From positions 32,959,501 to 33,023,500 of the forward strand of contig NC_079881.1 of assembly GCF_029227915.1 (NCBI RefSeq): 64,000 nt of DNA. The letters run 5' to 3'. Position numbers and translations under genes: made by a program. This DNA comes from Hydractinia symbiolongicarpus (lineage: Eukaryota > Cnidaria > Hydrozoa > Anthoathecata > Hydractiniidae). The stretch's first letter is position 1. The number at the start of each line of letters is the position of its first letter. Positions 57,101 to 64,000 of this stretch are shown piece by piece. Below the pieces are notes generated by a model. It searched no databases. It saw nothing but the letters and a program-made list of their open reading frames with translations, and was not told the DNA's origin.

Positions 57101-60100
57101 ACCTAGAATGCCCACCGTCTGCGGAAGTGACCAGTTGCGTTGAAAAGAGGCGATGCATAATGTGTCCTGCTTTACACGAAAGGGTTCTTCTCCATTCGGA
57201 AGCGAGCAAACAAGAATTTTTGCGCTTTTCTTGCATTCGACGCAGTCTTCGTGAGCTCAGCAGATTTCTCTTTTTAGGCATGGTCCCAGTGGGAACCTCC
57301 AAATATTGCAACGCCGGCGATGTTTCACGCCGTCATGCGGGATATTGGGAAAAGTTTTCAATTAGCAATCACCACGCCTCGGTTAAACCTCATTGGCTAT
57401 GGTAATGCCACTGCGCAAAGCTAACCCAACAAGAACGGCAACCATCGCGTGCTTCTTTAACGTTATCGATTGCTTGTGGTTACGGCATTTTGGTCCCCAC
57501 CTCGCCTTTCCCTTGTGCCACTTAAACAGTTTTTATATTCATAGCCGAACTAAGACAAGTGTCCGTTGTCGTCGTGAGAGTAAGGGCCAGTGCCGCAACG
57601 AGCGCTTTGTCTCCACCACTGATTCGCTATTTACACCTAGAATGCCCACCGTCTGCGGAAGTGACCAGTTGCGTTGAAAAGAGGCGATGCATAATGTGTC
57701 CTGCTTTACACGAAAGGGTTCTTCTCCATTCGGAAGCGAGCAAACAAGAATTTTTGCGCTTTTCTTGCATTCGACGCAGTCTTCGTGAGCTCAGCAGATT
57801 TCTATTTTTAGGCATGGTCCCAGTGGGAACCTCCAAATATTGCAACGCCGGCGATGTTTCACGCCGTCATGCGGGATATTGGGAAAAGTTTTCAATTAGC
57901 AATCACCACGCCTCGGTTAAACCTCATTGGCTGTGGTAATGCCACTGCGCAAAGCTAACCCAACAAGAACGGCAACCATCGCGTGCTTCTTTAACGTTGT
58001 CGATTGCTTGTGGTTACGGCATTTTGGTCCCCACGTCGCCTTTCCCTTGTGCCACTTAAACAGTTTTCATATTCATAGCCGAACTAAGACAAGTGTACGT
58101 TGTCGTCGTGAGAGTAAGGGCCAGTGCCGCAACGAGCGCTTTGTCTCCACCACTGATTCGCCATTTACACCTAGAATGCCCACCGTCTGCGGAAGTGACC
58201 AGTTGCGTTGAAAAGAGGCGATGCATAATGTGTCCTGCTTTACACGAAAGGGTTCTTCTCCATTCGGAAGCGAGCAAACAAGAATTTTTGCGCTTTTCTT
58301 GCATTCGACGCAGTCTTCGTGAGCTCAGCAGATTTCTATTTTTAGGCATGGTCCCAGTGGGAACCTCCAAATATTGCAACGCCGGCGATGTTTCACGCCG
58401 TCATGCGGGATATTGGGAAAAGTTTTCAATTAGCAATCACCACGCCTCGGTTAAACCTCATTGGCTATGGTAATGCCACTGCGCAAAGCTAACCCACCAA
58501 GAACGGCAACCATCGCGTGCTTCTTTAACGTTGTCGATTGCTTGTGGTTACGGCATTTTAGTCCCCACCTCGCCTTTCCCTTGTGCCACTTAAACAGTTT
58601 TCATATTCATAGCCGAACTAAGACAAGTGTCCGTTGTCGTCGTGAGAGTAAGGGCCAGTGCCGCAACGAGCGCTTTGTCTCCACCACTGATTCGCCATTT
58701 ACACCTAGAATGCCCACCGTCTGCGGAAGTGACCAGTTGCGTTGAAAAGAGGCGATGCATAATGTGTCCTGCTTTACACGAAAGGGTTCTTCTCCATTCG
58801 GAAGCGAGCAAACAAGAATTTTTGCGCTTTTCTTGCATTCGACGCAGTCTTCGTGAGCTCAGCAGATTTCTATTTTTAGGCATGGTCCCAGTGGGAACCT
58901 CCAAATATTGCAACGCCGGCGATGTTTCACGCCGTCATGCGGGATATTGGGAAAAGTTTTCAATTAGCAATCACCACGCCTCGGTTAAACCTCATTGGCT
59001 ATGGTAATGCCACTGCGCAAAGCTAACCCAACAAGAACGGCAACCATCGCGTGCTTCTTTAACGTTGTCGATTGCTTGTGGTTACGGCATTTTGGTCCCC
59101 ACGTCGCCTTTCCCTTGTGCCACTTAAACAGTTTTCATATTCATAGCCGAACTAAGACAAGTGTACGTTGTCGTCGTGAGAGTAAGGGCCAGTGCCGCAA
59201 CGAGCGCTTTGTCTCCACCACTGATTCGCCATTTACACCTAGAATGCCCACCGTCTGCGGAAGTGACCAGTTGCGTTGAAAAGAGGCGATGCATAATGTG
59301 TCCTGCTTTACACGAAAGGGTTCTTCTCCATTCGGAAGCGAGCAAACAAGAATTTTTGCGCTTTTCTTGCATTCGACGCAGTCTTCGTGAGCTCAGCAGA
59401 TTTCTATTTTTAGGCATGGTCCCAGTGGGAACCTCCAAATATTGCAACGCCGGCGATGTTTCACGCCGTCATGCGGGATATTGGGAAAAGTTTTCAATTA
59501 GCAATCACCACGCCTCGGTTAAACCTCATTGGCTATGGTAATGCCACTGCGCAAAGCTAACCCACCAAGAACGGCAACCATCGCGTGCTTCTTTAACGTT
59601 GTCGATTGCTTGTGGTTACGGCATTTTGGTCCCCACCTCGCCTTTCCCTTGTGCCACTAAACAGTTTTCATATTCATAGCCGAACTAAGACAAGTGTCCG
59701 TTGTCGTCGTGAGAGTAAAGGCCAGTGCCGCAACGAGCGCTTTGTCTCCACCACTGATTCGCCATTTACACCTAGAATGCCCACCGTCTGCGGAAGTGAC
59801 CAGTTGCGTTGAAAAGAGGCGATGCATAATGTGTCCTGCTTTACACGAAAGGGTTCTTCTCCATTCGGAAGCGAGCAAACAAGAATTTTTGCGCTTTTCT
59901 TGCATTCGACGCAGTCTTCGTGAGCTCAGCAGATTTCTATTTTTAGGCATGGTCCCAGTGGGAACCTCCAAATATTGCAACGCCGGCGATGTTTCACGCC
60001 GTCATGCGGGATATTGGGAAAAGTTTTCAATTAGCAATCACCGCGCCTCGGTTAAACCTCATTGGCTATGGTAATGCCACTGCGCAATGCTAACCCAACA

Positions 60101-63100
60101 AGAACGGCAACCATCGCGTGCTTCTTTAACGTTATCGATTGCTTGTGGTTACGGCATTTTGGTCCCCACCTCGCCTTTCCCTTGTGCCACTTAAACAGTT
60201 TTCATATTCATTGCCGAACTAAGACTAGTGTCCGTTGTCGTCGTGAGAGTAAGGGCCAGTGCCGCAACGAGCGCTTTGTCTCCACCACTGATTCGCCATT
60301 TACACCTAGAATGCCCACCGTCTGCGGAAGTGACCAGTTGCGTTGAAAAGAGGCGATGCATAATGTGTCCTGCTTTACACGAAAGGGTTCTTCTCCATTC
60401 GGAAGCGAGCAAACAAGAATTTTTGCGCTTTTCTTGCATTCGACGCAGTCTTCGTGAGCTCAGCAGATTTCTATTTTTAGGCATGGTCCCAGTGGGAACC
60501 TCTAAATATTGCAACGTCGGCGATGTTTCACGCCGTCATGCGGGATATTGGGAAAAGTTTTCAATTAGCAATCACCACGCCTCGGTTAAACCTCATTGGC
60601 TATGGTAATGCCACTGCGCAAAGCTAACCCAACAAGAACGGCAACCATCGCGTGCTTCTTTAACGTTATCGATTGCTTGTTGTTACGGCATTTTGGTCCC
60701 CACCTCGCCTTTCCCTTGTGCCACTTAAACAGTTTTCATATTCATAGCCGAACTAAGACAAGTGTCCGTTGTCGTCGTGAGAGTAAGGGCCAGTGCCGCA
60801 ACGAGCGCTTTGTCTCCACCACTGATTCGCCATTTACACCTAGAATGCCCACCGTCTGCGGAAGTGACCAGTTGCGTTGAAAAGAGGCGATGCATAATGT
60901 GTCCTGCTTTACACGAAAGGGTTCTTCTCCATTCGGAAGCGAGCAAACAAGAATTTTTGCGCTTTTCTTGCATTCGACGCAGTCTTCGTGAGCTCAGCAG
61001 ATTTCTATTTTTAGGCAAGGTCGCAGTGGGAACCTCCAAATATTGCAACGCCGGCGATGTTTCACGCCGTCATGCGGGATATTGGGAAAAGTTTTCAATT
61101 AGCAATCACCACGCCTCGGTTAAACCTCATTGGCTATGGTAATGCCACTGCGCAAAGCTAACCCAACAAGAACGGCAACCATCGCGTGCTTCTTTAACGT
61201 TGTCGATTGCTTGTGGTTACGTCATTTTGGTCCCCACCTCGCCTTTCCCTTGTGCCACTTAAACAGTTTTCATATTCATAGCCGAACTAAGACAAGTGTC
61301 CGTTGTCGTCGTGAGAGTAAGGGCCAGTGCCGCAACGAGCGCTTTGTCTCCACCACTGATTCGCCATTTACACCTAGAATGCCCACCGTCTGCGAAAGTG
61401 ACCAGTTGCGTTGAAAAGAGGCGATGCATAATGTGTCCTGCTTTACACGAAAGGGTTCTTCTCCATTCGGAAGCGAGCAAACAAGAATTTTTGCGCTTTT
61501 CTTGCATTCGACGCAGTCTTCGTGAGCTCAGCAGATTTCTATTTTTAGGCATGGTCCCAGTGGGAACCTCCAAATATTGCAACGCCGGCGAAGTTTCACG
61601 CCGTCATGCGGGATATTGGGAAAAGTTTTCAATTATCAATCACCACGCCTCGGTTAAACCTCATTGGCTATGGTAATGCCACTGCGCAAAGCTAACCCAC
61701 CAAGAACGGCAACCATCGCGTGCTTCTTTAACGTTGTCGATTGCTTGTGGTTACGGCATTTTGGTCCCCACCTCGCCTTTCCCTTGTGCCACTTAAACAG
61801 TTTTCATATTCATAGCCGAACTAAGACAAGTGTCCGTTGTCGTCGTGAGAGTAAGGGCCAGTGCCGCAACGAGCGCTTTGTCTCCACCACTGATTCGCCA
61901 TTTACACCTAGAATGCCCACCGTCTGCGGAAGTGACCAGTTGCGTTGAAAAGAGGCGATGCATAATGTGTCCTGCTTTACACGAAAGGGTTCTTCTCCAT
62001 TCGGAAGCGAGCAAACAAGATTTTTTGCGCTTTTCTTGCATTCGACGCAGTCTTCGTGAGCTCAGCAGATTTCTATTTTTAGGCATGGTCCCAGTGGGAA
62101 CCTCCAAATATTGCAACGCCGGCGATGTTTCACGCCGTAATGCGGGATATTGGGAAAAGTTTTCAATTAGCAATCACCACGCCTCGGTTAAACCTCATTG
62201 GCTATGGTAATGCCACTGCGCAAAGCTAACCCAACAAGAACGGCAACCATCGCGTGCTTCTTTAACGTTGTCGATTGCTTGTGGTTACGGCATTTTGGTC
62301 CCCACCTCGCCTTTCCCTTGTGCCACTTAAACAGTTTTCATATTCATAGCCGAACTAAGACAAGTGTCCGTTGTCGTCGTGAGAGTAAGGGCCAGTGCCG
62401 CAACGAGCGCTTTGTCTCCACCACTGATTCGCCATTTACACCTAGAATGCCCACCGTCTGCGGAAGTGACCAGTTGCGTTGAAAAGAGGCGATGCATAAT
62501 GTGTCCTGCTTTACACGAAAGGGTTCTTCTCCATTCGGAAGCGAGCAAACAAGAATTTTTGCGCTTTTCTTGCATTCGACGCAGTCTTCGTGAGCTCAGC
62601 AGATTTCTATTTTTAGGCATGGTCCCAGTGGGAACCTCCAAATATTGCAACGCCGGCGATGTTTCACGCCGTCATGCGGGATATTGGGAAAAGTTTTCAA
62701 TTAGCAATCACCACGCCTCGGTTAAACCTCATTGGCTATGGTAATGCCACTGCGCAAAGCTAACCCAACAAGAACGGCAACCATCGCGTGCTTCTTTAAC
62801 GTTATCGATTGCTTGTTGTTACGGCATTTTGGTCCCCACCTCGCCTTTCCCTTGTGCCACTTAAACAGTTTTCATATTCATAGCCGAACTAAGACAAGTG
62901 TCCGTTGTTGTCGTGAGAGTAAGGGCCAGTGCCGCAACGAGCGCTTTGTCTCCACCACTGATTCGCCATTTACACCTAGAATGCCCACCGTCTGCGGAAG
63001 TGACCAGTTGCGTTGAAAAGAGGCGATGCATAATGTGTCCTGCTTTACACGAAAGGGTTCTTCTCCATTCGGAAGCGAGCAAACAAGAATTTTTGCGCTT

Positions 63101-64000
63101 TTCTTGCATTCGACGCAGTCTTCGTGAGCTCAGCAGATTTCTATTTTTAGGCATGGTCCCAGTGGGAACCTCCAAATATTGCAACGCCGGCGATGTTTCA
63201 CGCCGTCATGCGGGATATTGGGAAAAGTTTTCAATTAGCAATCACCACGCCTCGGTGAAACCTCATTGGCTATGGTAATGCCACTGCGCAAAGCTAACCC
63301 AACAAGAACGGCAACCATCGCGTGCTTCTTTAACGTTGTCGATTGCTTGTGGTTACGGCATTTTGGTCCCCACCTCGCCTTTCCCTTGTGCCACTTAAAC
63401 AGTTTTCATATTCATAGCCGAACTAAGACAAGTGTCCGTTGTCGTCGTGAGAGTAAGGGCCAGTGCCGCAACGAGCGCTTTGTCTCCACCACTGATTCGC
63501 CATTTACACCTAGAATGCCCACCGTCTGCGAAAGTGACCAGTTGCGTTGAAAAGAGGCAATGCATAATGTGTCCTGCTTTACACGAAAGGGTTCTTCTCC
63601 ATTCGGAAGCGAGCAAACAAGAATTTTTGCGCTTTTCTTGCACTCGACGCAGTCTTCGTGAGCTCAGCAGATTTCTATTTTTAGGCATGGTCCCAGTGGG
63701 AACCTCCAAATATTGCAACGCCGGAGATGTTTCACGCCGTCATGCGGGATATTGGGAAAAGTTTTCAATTAGCAATCACCACGCCTCGGTTAAACCTCAT
63801 TGGCTATGGTAATGCCACTGCGCAAAGCTAACCCAACAAGAACGGCAACCATCGCGTGCTTCTTTAACGTTGTCGATTGCTTGTGGTTACGGCATTTTGG
63901 TCCCCACCTCGCCTTTCCCATGTGCCACTTAAACAGTTTTCATATTCATAGCCGAACTAAGACAAGTGTCCGTTGTCGTCGTGAGAGTAAGGGCCAGTGC
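51125..64000. repeat. 534-bp tandem array (satellite-like), about 24 units, open to the right
   Basis: Units repeat every 534 bp. Exceptions are one of 542 bp (56851-57392, with an aacagttaacagttat duplication) and one of 533 bp (near 59529). Only a few bases differ between most units. The first unit after the LINE lacks about 35 bases around ttcatattcatagccg. The unit is GC-richer and CpG-richer than the rest of the window. Three frames stay open over 94-126 codons per unit but lack ATG starts, and I judge them non-coding. Each unit holds a CCAAT box on the - strand (AGCCAATGAG) next to GGCGTGG. No tRNA, 5S or snRNA match is visible. Confidence 0.95.

Noticed and set aside
51511-63812. Repeated open frames of 94, 107 and 126 codons in every 534-bp unit, taken as a multigene family
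   Set aside because: None has an ATG at its start, three frames on both strands are open at once in the same DNA, and no domain is recognisable. Recent homogenisation explains the shared openness.
44070-64000. CRISPR array, prophage or bacterial operon
   Set aside because: The window is eukaryotic (GT-AG introns, LINE, Helitron). The repeat is 534 bp without spacers.

Overview
This is a eukaryotic, AT-rich, intron-rich and transposon-rich window. The one clear host gene is a four-domain T-type voltage-gated calcium channel (Cav3) on the + strand. Its compact protein, together with the mix of Penelope-like, DIRS-like, CR1/L2-like LINE and Helitron elements, suggests an early-branching animal. 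A cnidarian, perhaps a hydrozoan, is my best guess, but that is an inference from gene and repeat style and not from a species-specific marker.

Left part (1-22 kb). Mostly decayed mobile DNA and non-coding sequence. It holds the 3' end of a Penelope-like element with a GIY-YIG nuclease (1-747), a perfect 68-bp palindrome (2975-3042), a 195-residue putative secreted protein (4418-5005), a degenerate DIRS-like tyrosine-recombinase retrotransposon (about 6157-9227), a Helitron 5' terminus (near 11081), a tRNA-like SINE or pseudogene (about 12050-12124), three copies of one dispersed repeat, and about 10 kb where I see no gene.

Middle (22.2-43.7 kb). After a pure TTC tract of about 67 copies, a Cav3 gene runs from 22714 to 43667. 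I could place 32 exons by splice sites, phase and family alignment. They sum to 5679 nt, an exact multiple of three (1892 residues plus stop). The four selectivity-filter residues read E-E-D-D, the T-type signature. Introns carry a 122-bp Helitron, a SINE with an 18-bp target duplication and several minisatellites. The last intron is almost entirely a CTCCTT hexanucleotide repeat.

Right part (44.1-64 kb). A homogeneous 534-bp tandem repeat begins at about 44.07 kb and runs off the right edge, with local higher-order structure of 2 and 4 units. One unit is interrupted by an essentially full-length CR1/L2-like LINE on the - strand (about 45009-51124): ORF1 with an SGNH hydrolase domain, ORF2 with APE endonuclease and reverse transcriptase. 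The LINE's ORF2 is itself split by a 1601-bp insertion with Helitron hallmarks (47003-48603). This insertion contains two complete pairs of Helitron ends around foreign DNA, best explained by read-through of a first terminator. The insertion order is therefore array, then LINE, then composite Helitron.
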